Shown piece after piece: positions 15,225-23,957 of a stretch of 38,844 bases of DNA; within the stretch, counting starts at the first letter, position 1; the number at the start of each line of letters is the position of its first letter. The translations under genes and the position numbers were made by a program. The DNA lies in assembly GCA_949291445.1 (NCBI GenBank), contig CASEVT010000094.1, forward strand, positions 1 through 38,844. Direction: 5' to 3'. Below the pieces are notes generated by a model. The model was not told where the DNA came from and ran no database searches. It was given only the letters and a program-made list of their open reading frames with translations. Origin of the DNA: an uncultured bacterium. Its GTDB lineage: Bacteria; Cyanobacteriota; Vampirovibrionia; Gastranaerophilales; Gastranaerophilaceae.

Positions 15225-16748
15225 TCACACTTGCAAAATATCTAACATAATACTGGAAACGGACTGATAAATTTGAACCACACTCATAGGACAAATACCG
15301 AAATAGAGAATAACAGCGGTAAAAGTAGTCAGAACGCTAATTTCGTGCGGACTCAAATCCTTAACCCTTCTAAACTGTTCCAACAAAACTGAACAAAATA
15401 CCTTATAAAAGAAATACATAACATATCCCGCAGAAAGAATAATAGCAGCAAGCCCGATAATAGCAAGAATTTTAACCAACAATTCTTCTTCGAGATTAGA
15501 AATCATAGCACCGGTTAAAATCATAGCCTTAGGAGCAAACATAATGAGAAAAGGAACGCCGATAGCACCAAAAGCAATAATCAAAGCAAAATACATGCAT
15601 CTGGGCATAACAGTCCCCAAACCACCCAAAGAAGTTATATAAGTAGTTTTTGTCCGAAACTGAATAGCCGCAACAATAGCAAAAAGTGCAGAAAAAACAA
15701 TCGCAGAAGAAACCGCCATCAAAACAGCGCCATTGAACCCAATCTGGTTGAGAGACCCCAACCCGAGCATAATAAAGCCTTGAACAGAAATATTTGCATA
15801 AGAAAGCGTTTTTTTAATATCAGGTTGAACCATAGCCAAAACGCCGCAATAAACGATGTTAATAATCCCCCAACACATTAAAATCGGGGCAAACAACTTA
15901 AAAATCTCCGGAAATACAAGCATATTAAAGCGAATAATCCCGTATATTCCTGTATTCAAAATCACACCAGAGAGCAAAATATTAACCGGAGCCGCAGATT
16001 TAGACTGGATATCGGCATACCAATTATGAAAGAATGCAAACGGAACCCTAAACAGAAATCCGATCATAAAATTTGCAAATACAAAAATTTGAAACCAAAG
16101 CGGATAAATTTTTTCATCCATACTCAACGATTCAATATTTGCAGTCATAACATTACTTACCGCGAAATTATAATAATAAAGAATAAGCATCCCTAAAAAT
16201 AAAAACACATTAGCAACAAACGAAATGAGAATAAAACGCATAGCGGAACGTCTGGCATCCTTACTACCCCACTGAGAGACCAAAAAATAGACAGGAATAA
16301 GCGACAACTCCCAAAAAACAAAGAACAAAAACATATCCTTAGCACAAAAAATCCCCAAAACAGCGGACTCCAAAAGAAAAACCATAGAATAATAGAGTTT
16401 ATGCTTAGAACGTATATGAATTTTGCTCAAAACGAGAGTTAAAAGTACAATAAAAGTTGTAAGCACAACCATCAGAACAGCGACACCGTCAATGGCGAAC
16501 TTAGCACTGATACCGAGACTTTTAAGCCAGGTCATATTTAAAAAAGTCAATTCTTTTTCATAAGACATACCGTACAGACTTGAATCAAAAAACACCAGAA
16601 ACAGTAATGAATAGATAAAATGGAGACCGGCAAAAAACTTTGCAAACCGTCTTACCATAACCTGATGATTAGGAAATTTAGGAAAAAGTATAATACCGGC
16701 GACAATAATCGGAGCAAATATCAAAACCAATAAAGACAAATAATTCAT
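15225..16748 (-). CDS. nuoM: Complex I membrane subunit M homologue lacking key Lys/Glu residues
   Basis: 507 residues, about 14 transmembrane helices. ATG 16748 is chosen because GGAG is six bases upstream; with it the residue numbers nearly equal E. coli NuoM. The TM5 Glu is kept (E147 in F-W-E-L-S-L-I-P-V-Y-F-L). The K234 position is Arg (F-L-F-R-V-P), K265 is Asn (V-I-L-N-T-G-I-Y-G), E407 is Lys (M-F-A-P-K-A-M-I-L), H322 is Val and H348 is Ser. The usual W-L-P-D-A motif is W-Y-A-D-I. These alignments were made by eye without gaps in each block. The frame is intact. It is a membrane protein that probably keeps the fold but not the usual proton path. Confidence 0.85.
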   Translation of the reverse strand: MNYLSLLVLIFAPIIVAGIILFPKFPNHQVMVRRFAKFFAGLHFIYSLLFLVFFDSSLYGMSYEKELTFLNMTWLKSLGISAKFAIDGVAVLMVVLTTFIVLLTLVLSKIHIRSKHKLYYSMVFLLESAVLGIFCAKDMFLFFVFWELSLIPVYFLVSQWGSKDARRSAMRFILISFVANVFLFLGMLILYYYNFAVSNVMTANIESLSMDEKIYPLWFQIFVFANFMIGFLFRVPFAFFHNWYADIQSKSAAPVNILLSGVILNTGIYGIIRFNMLVFPEIFKLFAPILMCWGIINIVYCGVLAMVQPDIKKTLSYANISVQGFIMLGLGSLNQIGFNGAVLMAVSSAIVFSALFAIVAAIQFRTKTTYITSLGGLGTVMPRCMYFALIIAFGAIGVPFLIMFAPKAMILTGAMISNLEEELLVKILAIIGLAAIILSAGYVMYFFYKVFCSVLLEQFRRVKDLSPHEISVLTTFTAVILYFGICPMSVVQIYQSVSSIMLDILQV

Positions 16749-16757
16749 CACAATCTC

Positions 16758-17915
16758 CTAAATTTTCATAATAGTCAAGTAGAATACAAAAATAAAAAGG
16801 AATACGACCGACAGACCGATAAAAGAATAGATCAAATAAGACTGAAAAGTACCGGTCTGAAACCGGCAACAAAGATAAGAAGCGCAACGGACGGCCAATT
16901 CAATAAAATGAGCAATAGTCTCAATAACATATTTTTCAATCCAATCGGCAACTTTACAAACAAAGAAAAAGAATTTATTAGCAAATCCGATAAAAACGAA
17001 AATAAAAGCGATTATAAAAATTGCCCACACCCAGTTTTGTCCGAGGTTAACGAAAAACACATCAAATCTAAAGAACAAATACAAACCCAAAAGAACAATC
17101 AAACTATTTTGAAACAAAATGATTTTAGATAAACTACTGCCAAGTTTAGACTCAAAAGTCAAATATATAAAAGCCTGCATAAATTTCATAAGAATTACAA
17201 AGATCAAAACAGAGCAGAAACCGACAAATAAAGGTCCGCTCATGAGAGAATTAATACATTCAGCAATTCCGGACATATTGGAAAAAGCAAGTGAAGAACT
17301 TCCGACAAGCTGGTTATAAGTCACCGAGAAGTACAAAATAGTAATAACACAGAAAAACAAAGTTAAATCCCCAATCCGATTAAAGATATACGACTTAATC
17401 GCGGCTTTTGATTCAGAGCGATTTGAAAAATCGAAATTTATTAAAAGATAAGAAGCCACCCCGACAATCTCACAGAGCATATAAGCCTGCAATATATTAG
17501 GTGCAAGAAAAGCCCCGAACAGCCCGACAGAAAAGAGATTAAGATAGACAATCAACCTGCCGGAATCCTGAATTTGACGCAGCTTAATCCAAGCAAAGAG
17601 CTGTGCTGCAAATGAAAAAATTGCAGCGAAGAACAAAAAGCTGACAGAAATTTTATCAACAAGAGTACCTATGTAAAAATTAACGCTTTCAGAAGCAAGC
17701 CACAAAAAAGAATTTTCGATAAAGTTATTACTGAAAACAGCAGAGAAAAAAGCCCCGCCGGAAATCGCCACACACAGGAAAGAGAAGAGCAAACTCAAAC
17801 CCATAATAAATTTAGAATCCAAGCGATTAATGATTAAGCTGTTTGCAAAAACCAAAAAACAAACAAAAAGAGGCAGAAAAATAACCAAATTAATATTAAA
17901 AATACAAAGATCCAT
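16758..17915 (-). CDS. nuoL: Complex I subunit L homologue, internally shortened (385 aa)
   Basis: 385 residues against about 610 usual. The N-terminal 310 residues align with NuoL: S-F-A-A-Q-L-F-A-W, the TM5 Glu (E149 in C-E-I-V-G-V-A-S-Y-L-L), R-I-G-D, and K244 at the K229 position. From there 36 residues align without gaps to the TM7-8 segment and end G-L-Y-L-F-F-R, but W-L-P-D-A and the conserved His (Q269 here) are lost. The sequence then jumps to the NuoL C-terminal part (residues about 312-385, ending R-F-Q-T-G-T-F-Q-S-Y-L plus a last helix). Helices about TM9-14, with K342 and K399, are missing. It is one continuous frame with a good GAGGGG SD, so this is not a sequencing frameshift. 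Confidence 0.85.
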   Translation of the reverse strand: MDLCIFNINLVIFLPLFVCFLVFANSLIINRLDSKFIMGLSLLFSFLCVAISGGAFFSAVFSNNFIENSFLWLASESVNFYIGTLVDKISVSFLFFAAIFSFAAQLFAWIKLRQIQDSGRLIVYLNLFSVGLFGAFLAPNILQAYMLCEIVGVASYLLINFDFSNRSESKAAIKSYIFNRIGDLTLFFCVITILYFSVTYNQLVGSSSLAFSNMSGIAECINSLMSGPLFVGFCSVLIFVILMKFMQAFIYLTFESKLGSSLSKIILFQNSLIVLLGLYLFFRFDVFFVNLGQNWVWAIFIIAFIFVFIGFANKFFFFVCKVADWIEKYVIETIAHFIELAVRCASYLCCRFQTGTFQSYLIYSFIGLSVVFLFIFVFYLTIMKI

Positions 17916-17918
17916 TAC

Positions 17919-18245
17919 TTACCCCTCACTGTCTTTAATTTTTTCTATATCCAAATATTCATTAGAGCGATAAATTTTGTAAAAAACGGCAAGCCCGATT
18001 GAAACCTGAACAAACGCCAACAGAATTACGAACACACACACGAGGTTAGAATTAGCAAGTGTATCATCACAATAAGTACCAAAAGCAGCGAAATTTAAAA
18101 TAATAGATAAAGAAACAACAAGCATAGACATAACAATCCTTAAAAGATTTCTGGAAATCATTATACCCGCAATGCCCAAAATAAACATTAGCAAAGCCAA
18201 TATCAAATAGTGTAACAATCCAATATCAAATATAAGATCAAGCAT
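17919..18245 (-). CDS. nuoK: Complex I subunit K homologue without the two essential glutamates
   Basis: 108 residues, three transmembrane helices. ATG 18245 has an excellent AGGAGTAA SD and overlaps the nuoJ end by eight bases; a longer frame to 18353 lies inside nuoJ. Homology to NuoK is plain: H-Y-L-I-L-A-L-L-M-F-I-L-G-I-A-G, R-N-L-L, L-N-F-A-A-F, S-I-G-L-A and the C-terminal L-D-I-E-K-I-K. The E36 position is L42 and the E72 position is Q80. In E. coli both glutamates matter for proton translocation. NuoK sits at the head of the antiporter chain, so the loss affects the first link of the path. Confidence 0.85.
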   Translation of the reverse strand: MLDLIFDIGLLHYLILALLMFILGIAGIMISRNLLRIVMSMLVVSLSIILNFAAFGTYCDDTLANSNLVCVFVILLAFVQVSIGLAVFYKIYRSNEYLDIEKIKDSEG

Positions 18246-18813
18246 CGAAATTACTCCTATCAACACCGCCGTTGAGCTCGCGAGATAAAGAATCATTTTG
18301 ACTCTCCTGACTATTTTCGGAATCGATCGGGAAAACCAAAGCCCTAACGACAATCAACGTTGTAACAGTAAGGATAATAACGAGATGAAGAGGAAAAATA
18401 TACTCACTAAAGTTAAATCCCTCAGCAGATTTCATATTCACAAAATTGAATATATTAATCAAAGAACGGCTAAACTCTTCTCTCACAAAAACAATAGTCA
18501 AAGCAAAAAACAAAAATAGCGAAAAGACGGAAAAAACAATTTTTGCTGGATGAACCAGTTTCAAAGGCAAATTCCACCTTGAAATCGAATTCATTAAAAC
18601 GCAAATAGCAGGACAAATCAGAATACCAAAGACAAAAAACATAGACAAAGCAATAAATTTAGCCTTCAAAACCCAGCATAGCAGCGCAGTGAACAAAACA
18701 CTAAAGATTAAAGCGATAGAAGCCAAAAACATTCTTGAAGCAAAAATAACAAAAGACAAAGCTCCAAGCAAAAGCCCTGCCAAACCGTAAAAGCTAACTG
18801 ACTCAGTAAACAC
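18238..18813 (-). CDS. nuoJ: Complex I subunit J homologue, first gene of the nuoJKLMN operon
   Basis: 191 residues with about five transmembrane helices, starting at GTG 18813 behind a G-rich SD (AGGGGGT). The S-R-M-F-L-A-S-I-A-L-I-F-S-V-L-F-T-A-L-L segment corresponds to the NuoJ N-P-V-x-S-A-L helix region; the usual V-Y-x-G-A-V-M-V-L-F-L-F segment of TM3 is strongly changed (F-V-F-G-I-L-I-C-P-A-I). The polar C-terminus overlaps nuoK. No nuoA-I gene lies upstream: the next gene is divergent. The peripheral arm must therefore be encoded elsewhere or be absent. Confidence 0.75.
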   Translation of the reverse strand: MFTESVSFYGLAGLLLGALSFVIFASRMFLASIALIFSVLFTALLCWVLKAKFIALSMFFVFGILICPAICVLMNSISRWNLPLKLVHPAKIVFSVFSLFLFFALTIVFVREEFSRSLINIFNFVNMKSAEGFNFSEYIFPLHLVIILTVTTLIVVRALVFPIDSENSQESQNDSLSRELNGGVDRSNFDA

Positions 18814-18866
18814 CCTACCCCCTGCAAAATTAACTTAAACCATGAAAGCATGTACACCGACATACA

Positions 18867-18895
18867 TTCATATCAAATTTTATAACACAATACAA
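18867..18895 (-). promoter_or_regulatory. Possible nuo operon promoter
   Basis: On the minus strand TTGTAT (18895-18890) and TATGAA (18872-18867) are 17 bases apart, and TGA precedes the -10 as in an extended -10. The hexamers match sigma-70 moderately. The 5' leader would be about 50 bases. It is adjacent to the divergent promoter of the TPR gene, so the two may be co-regulated. Confidence 0.35.
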
Positions 18896-18898
18896 AGG

Positions 18899-18907
18899 TG
18901 ATATAAT
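18899..18907 (+). promoter_or_regulatory. Extended -10 promoter of the TPR gene
   Basis: TGATATAAT gives a consensus TATAAT (18902-18907) with TG one base upstream. No good -35 is seen, as expected for an extended -10 promoter. The leader to the ATG at 18955 would be about 40 bases. Confidence 0.6.
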
Positions 18908-18954
18908 ATTATTTGTTGTGAATTATTAAGAAGAAATTTAAGAATAGCGTAAAA

Positions 18955-19653
18955 ATGAAAAAGTTTATAATACGCCTGCTAACACTAATCCTGCTCTACG
19001 CAAGTATGGCACAACTCCAGACATATGCGTCAATAATAAAAGACACACCGGATGATACTGCAGCGGCATACGCAGCAAAAGGGGATAAAATACTCAACTA
19101 CTATGAGAATTTGGAGGACAAAACCGGAAAAGAACGATTTTTAATAGCCGCCAAATATTTTTATTACCAAGCAAACAGACTGGACATCTCCAATGAAAAT
19201 GCATACGTGGGACGAGCGCGAGTAGCACTTGCACAAAACAAAGTACGAGAAGCGAAAAACAATCTTTTTCTCGCACTAAACTTTGACGAAAACAACCCGA
19301 AAGTAAATTTCTATCTTGCGGAAGCTTTTTTTCAAGACGGAGAATTTACAGAAGCGATAAAATATTACACAGAAGCATACATGCACGGATACAGAACGAA
19401 TTACAAAACCAATCTAAAACTAGGGATCTGCTACGAAAAATTAGATGACGAGCAAAGAGCAAAATACTACTACACCAATGCAATAAAAATCGACTCCACA
19501 AATCAAGAAGCCCAAAACAGACTTAAAAATTTAACAGTAAATAACGCAAAGACAAATGAACTTGATATTTTACCAGACACACAAAAACAAGAAGAAAAAG
19601 AAGAAGAAATAAAGCTCGAACAAGAAGAGAAAAACAGCTTACCCAAGGAATAA
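18955..19653 (+). CDS. Secreted/periplasmic TPR-repeat protein
   Basis: 232 residues. It has a signal peptide (M-K-K, hydrophobic to about 21, then Q-T-Y-A-S), followed by helical repeats with TPR signatures: A-Y-V-G-R-A-R-V-A-L-A-Q-N, P-K-V-N-F-Y-L-A-E-A-F-F-Q-D-G and N-L-K-L-G-I-C-Y-E-K-L-D-D, at 34-residue-like spacing. The last 30 residues are Glu/Lys-rich and probably disordered. TPR proteins bind partner proteins; no partner is indicated here. It is divergent from nuoJ, but a link with it is not supported beyond the shared promoter region. Confidence 0.85.
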   Translation: MKKFIIRLLTLILLYASMAQLQTYASIIKDTPDDTAAAYAAKGDKILNYYENLEDKTGKERFLIAAKYFYYQANRLDISNENAYVGRARVALAQNKVREAKNNLFLALNFDENNPKVNFYLAEAFFQDGEFTEAIKYYTEAYMHGYRTNYKTNLKLGICYEKLDDEQRAKYYYTNAIKIDSTNQEAQNRLKNLTVNNAKTNELDILPDTQKQEEKEEEIKLEQEEKNSLPKE

Positions 19654-19658
19654 TATAT

Positions 19659-19808
19659 TCAACGATATTTAAAATAAGCGGACTCAGGTCTGTTAGAATT
19701 GGACAGAACAATTTCTCTGTACTCATTCTTATCAATATCAATCCCCATATTTTTAACTTTAATTTCGGGAACTTTTTTCTTTTTAAGATCAATTTTTTTA
19801 AGATTCAT
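19659..19808 (-). CDS. Possible small ORF, 49 aa, Lys-rich
   Basis: In the 305-base space between two plus-strand genes, the minus strand has an ATG frame of 49 codons (M-N-L-K-K-I-D-L-K-K-K-K-V-P-E, ending S-A-Y-F-K-Y-R). Its stop lies six bases from the TPR gene stop, in convergent orientation. No Shine-Dalgarno is visible, but a TATACT lies about seven bases before the ATG, which would suit a leaderless message. Amphipathic strand pattern and codon use look plausible, yet the frame is short. The rest of this interval (19809-19958) is T/A-rich and contains only the ribosome site of the next gene. Confidence 0.35.
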   Translation of the reverse strand: MNLKKIDLKKKKVPEIKVKNMGIDIDKNEYREIVLSNSNRPESAYFKYR

Positions 19809-19958
19809 AAAAGTAGTATAAAATAAACACGAGATAAATCAGCAGATCAAAAATTTAATTAAGATTTTGTAACAAAAATTGAAAAAATTAATAGTGACTA
19901 GCAAAATTTTTTTAGTTCTTCTTTAATAATAATAGAAAACGTTTTAAAGGGGTAAGGC

Positions 19959-22900
19959 ATGCTTATAACAGGAGATAAACCAAAAGTCCATTATACTGTT
20001 GTTACGGATCCTATATTGAAGAAGAATAAGAGCACACAGCCATCATTTAAAGGTCATACGTTAACAGAAGACGAACACGGACGTCTGAGTTATATATTTA
20101 ATTTGCCGAATGCACCGGCAAATACCAAGATACAATTTGCAATTTTACAGAGAAAGCCTGATGGGACCTTTGAACTACTTACCAATGACCCCAAGAAATT
20201 CGATACAAGAAACTTACCCAAAAGCGGCTTAAAGATTGATGCGAAGACATTGTTGAATGATCCTGACAAGATACTCGGATACAGATTTTTACTTGACGGG
20301 AAACACATATATCACGACTACACGAAAAAGAACATATACGACAACGACAAAAAAGACATAATGTTCAATATCGCAATGCCGATAAACAGACCCGGTCACA
20401 CCCTTGCGCGTCATATGGTGCATCTTTATCCCGACTCGGTAGTATTAGATTTATCGGAAGAGAAAAGGAATCATTTCAACCATCTGGGCGGAAGTATATC
20501 ATCAATAATAAGCAAACTTGATTACTACAAAGAATTGGGAATAAAGAGAATACTGGCCACACCGATATTCGGACAAGGTACAGTAGGCAGCCACGGATAC
20601 TGGACAGAAAATCCATATCAAATAACAGCGACATTAGGTGATATTGAAGACTTCAAAAAGCTGCAGAAAGAACTATTCAAAAGAGGAATGGGCTGGGTAG
20701 CAGACGGTGCATTTGTAAACGAAGGACTACAGGGTATTCATATAAAAGATATTTTAAACTTAGGAGAAGATTCTCCATTTATAAACTGGTTTGACACAAC
20801 CGACATAAAAAATAGCGGAGCAAAATTAGGAGTATTTTCAAAGCAGCCCCAGACAAACAAACACAGTCATATAAAATTAATAAATGCGCCCTATAGAATA
20901 GACTACGAAAAGACAGATGACGGATACAAAGAAAAAGCCATTTTTCAAGTTCCGGTAAATCCCAATAAATCCACCTACATACAAGTTTTTGACGATAGAT
21001 TGGTAACAGAAGAACAAGTAAAGCAGCAAAAAGTATTCAAAGAGTACGGAAGAAAGAATGCACCTGACAAACATGAAATAAACAATTACAAAGACGCAGT
21101 ACAGCCCTATGCATTCAGAGTAAGCCCGAAAGATATAAGAAGGAACTTTGAAAAATATAAAGAGTTACAAAAACACAACCCTCAAATAGAATTTAAAGAT
21201 ACCTTAAGACGCTGGTCGAATTTTGAACTGACAGAAACAAATGAAGATGCCGGTATTTCATTGTGGGTAGGAAACAGTGACATAGCGAAGAAAAGATTTA
21301 TGATAGCACCCGAAAAATTCAAAGACCTTTCAGCACAAGAAAGAAAGTTGCTGGAATCAGCGCAATATCAGGTACAAGATGATACGGTACAAGTTGGAAA
21401 ATTCTGGACATCAGAAGTATCAAGAATTTTATTAACATACACATCAGAGGAAATAGGAAAGAAGTTAGAAGAAGGCAACACGTACGAAGAAGCGATAAAA
21501 CAATTAATAAAAGAAGAGAAATTGCCAAAAACAACAGAATTAATTTTTGAGAAGACAAACGGAGAATCCCCCTTAGATAATATACTTACAATAAGAAGAA
21601 ACGGAGAAAGGAATTATCAACTCACAAAGGTAGAAAGACCTGAAAGCATAACAGACGGACTAATGTCATATCCGTTAGAGGGGATAGAGTTTTCAGCAGA
21701 TTTAACATCCATACTCGCATACCCGTACATAAAAAACTATGCAGTAAGCGATGAGACCATAGGTAAATCAAGATATGAAATGTACAAGGACAGAAACACC
21801 TTCTACAAAGAGCTTCCATCAAGGTATGTGGAAACATACAAAAAGATGGATGATTTTATTGCACACGATATGACAGACAAAGCGATATCGATATTGAAGA
21901 GTGCAGGAGAAAGAGCAGAATTCGAAATAGTCAATGAAAACGGAGAATTAACGGAAGACGGCAAAGAATTTTATGCATTAATAGCACCGGATCTGGCAAA
22001 GTTCTTATACATATCATCAATCGCCCCCAATGTACATCCTAAGTTTTATAAGGACAACGACAACAACCTGCAATTCGGATACGATACAAAAGAATTAGAA
22101 GAGATCACACCGGAATTGTTGGGATTGCAATTTGGAATATCACCGGAAGACACCTCACAAAAATTTATAGAAATAATAAAAAATGGAATTAATCAAATAG
22201 ACGAAAAAGACAGAGCCAGATTTATCAAATATATAGCAGAAAAAGCCAGAAACGTTGATGCAGACACGATCAGTGTTGCGCGATTAATCTTGGAAAAGAC
22301 GGAATCAGGCTTAGATTGGAGAATAGACGCATCGAAAGATGTTGGAGATTGGGACGGAGCAGAAGCAGGGATTTTTGATGAACAAGATTGTTACGAGAGA
22401 TTTTCGAGATTCTGGGTTCACTTCAATAAAAATGTAAGAAAGTTTAATCCCAAATCATATACCATAGGCGAAATGGTATTAGATATGAATGAAAAATTTG
22501 TAGACGGCAACTTGAAAGGCAAATTCAAACAAGATTTTATAAGCCGAACAAATTTCTCGACAACAACGGACTACAATTATATGTATGGAAGACCGCTTTC
22601 AGCATACGGAACAAGCTCAGAAAGTCAACATCATGAAGACAATATGGGATACATAACACCTGCAATATTAAATGACAGCCTATTCCAAGGATTTTTGGAC
22701 GATGTAAATTTTGCGCACACATTTTCAGGTAACCATGACAAACCAAGAATCCTGCACACACTAGCGGTAAAGATGTATGGAGATGAAGAAGGTCAAGGTT
22801 TTCTAATAAACAAATCTCAAGCAGTAAAAAATGTAATGCTAAAAGCGTTTGATAATTCAAAGACGTTCAATGAGCAATTTAAACCATACAAAACAAGGAT

Positions 22901-23903
22901 CTACCAGATGATAGGAGACTTATCAGAAGGAAGATACTCATACAACAATACAGAAAAATTCTTCCCGGGAGAAGAATTTGGTTCAAGACCTTATGATCAA
23001 ACGATAGACGACGTCTTTCAACAAGCAACGTTGAAAAGTCTGAAGCTTGAAAAATTCCTGAGTGACAATCCTGACATATATAAAAAAGTAAAAGCTGAAA
23101 TATTGGAATATATGTTAAGACCCGCTCTAACGAAATACGCATCGGCACTTTTCTATATGGTGGGAATGCCCGGCAATCCGACGTTATATGCCGGAGACGA
23201 GCTTGGAGAGACAGGCTGGGAGAGCATAGCGAAGAATGCAACACAAAATAACAGAAACAGACTGCATTATGAACGATTAGAAGATAAAGATTATGGATTT
23301 ATAAAGAAATACGCAGATGACATAAAGAGCATATTAAATATAAGGAGTCAAAAAGGCGCATCAGCACTGGTAAACGGTTCAGCAATACCATTGGCATCAC
23401 AAAGACTGAACAATGTGGAGATGACAGAATGGCCCGAAGGTAAACCGGTAAAAGTATATAAATCTCCCGGAGAAGCCGGAGTAGTATACAGATATAACGA
23501 CAAAACCGACGCAATATGCGTATTTCATAATGCCGGCTACGGAGCAGACAGAATCAATACGGGAATGGATTGTTCAATACCTGCAATCTACCTTGACGGA
23601 TACAACGGAAATGCAGGATTACCAAACGGACTTGAACCCGAGACACTATACTATGACGCACAAAACCCCAACAACAAATACAAAGTGGTAAAAGAAGGCA
23701 ATACATACAAAATAGTAAACACAGCAGGCGGAGATATTCCACTAGGAAACAGGGGAATAATTTTGTTAAGGGAATACAGCTTCACGGGAGAGCACTACCT
23801 GCAAAACAAAAATGGTGCATTTATTCCAAATTTCAGAGGACGAAATACTAACCCGCATATAAAACTTGCCAACACGAAATACAATATAGCAAGCCACAAT
23901 TAG
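19959..23903 (+). CDS. Large GH13-type (alpha-amylase family) protein, 1314 aa
   Basis: An alpha-glucan-active TIM-barrel enzyme of unusual length (GH13 enzymes are often 450-750 residues). The four GH13 regions are present: G-W-V-A-D-G-A-F-V-N near 245-254, R788-I-D790-A-S-K (nucleophile D790), T-I-G-E838-M (acid/base) and S-G-N-H926-D927. An early barrel segment H-L-G-G-S-I-S-S-I-I with G-S-H-G-Y-W-T-E-N-P-Y lies near 170-230, after a probable beta-sandwich domain (34-150). About 540 residues separate regions I and II, far more than usual, so the barrel holds a large insert. No signal peptide is present; residues 28-32 are P-S-F-K-G. SD is AGGGGTAAGG. The substrate (glycogen, maltodextrin or transglycosylation) cannot be told. 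Confidence 0.85.
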   Translation: MLITGDKPKVHYTVVTDPILKKNKSTQPSFKGHTLTEDEHGRLSYIFNLPNAPANTKIQFAILQRKPDGTFELLTNDPKKFDTRNLPKSGLKIDAKTLLNDPDKILGYRFLLDGKHIYHDYTKKNIYDNDKKDIMFNIAMPINRPGHTLARHMVHLYPDSVVLDLSEEKRNHFNHLGGSISSIISKLDYYKELGIKRILATPIFGQGTVGSHGYWTENPYQITATLGDIEDFKKLQKELFKRGMGWVADGAFVNEGLQGIHIKDILNLGEDSPFINWFDTTDIKNSGAKLGVFSKQPQTNKHSHIKLINAPYRIDYEKTDDGYKEKAIFQVPVNPNKSTYIQVFDDRLVTEEQVKQQKVFKEYGRKNAPDKHEINNYKDAVQPYAFRVSPKDIRRNFEKYKELQKHNPQIEFKDTLRRWSNFELTETNEDAGISLWVGNSDIAKKRFMIAPEKFKDLSAQERKLLESAQYQVQDDTVQVGKFWTSEVSRILLTYTSEEIGKKLEEGNTYEEAIKQLIKEEKLPKTTELIFEKTNGESPLDNILTIRRNGERNYQLTKVERPESITDGLMSYPLEGIEFSADLTSILAYPYIKNYAVSDETIGKSRYEMYKDRNTFYKELPSRYVETYKKMDDFIAHDMTDKAISILKSAGERAEFEIVNENGELTEDGKEFYALIAPDLAKFLYISSIAPNVHPKFYKDNDNNLQFGYDTKELEEITPELLGLQFGISPEDTSQKFIEIIKNGINQIDEKDRARFIKYIAEKARNVDADTISVARLILEKTESGLDWRIDASKDVGDWDGAEAGIFDEQDCYERFSRFWVHFNKNVRKFNPKSYTIGEMVLDMNEKFVDGNLKGKFKQDFISRTNFSTTTDYNYMYGRPLSAYGTSSESQHHEDNMGYITPAILNDSLFQGFLDDVNFAHTFSGNHDKPRILHTLAVKMYGDEEGQGFLINKSQAVKNVMLKAFDNSKTFNEQFKPYKTRIYQMIGDLSEGRYSYNNTEKFFPGEEFGSRPYDQTIDDVFQQATLKSLKLEKFLSDNPDIYKKVKAEILEYMLRPALTKYASALFYMVGMPGNPTLYAGDELGETGWESIAKNATQNNRNRLHYERLEDKDYGFIKKYADDIKSILNIRSQKGASALVNGSAIPLASQRLNNVEMTEWPEGKPVKVYKSPGEAGVVYRYNDKTDAICVFHNAGYGADRINTGMDCSIPAIYLDGYNGNAGLPNGLEPETLYYDAQNPNNKYKVVKEGNTYKIVNTAGGDIPLGNRGIILLREYSFTGEHYLQNKNGAFIPNFRGRNTNPHIKLANTKYNIASHN

Positions 23904-23957
23904 AAGAAAATAAAACAGTGTCAAAATAAACACAAATTGACGATTGCCTTACAAGAT

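Noticed and set aside
16758-17915. Short nuoL explained by a frameshift or a split gene
   Set aside because: Both the N-terminal and C-terminal NuoL parts lie in one uninterrupted frame, and no other frame nearby encodes the missing helices, so an in-frame deletion is the better reading.
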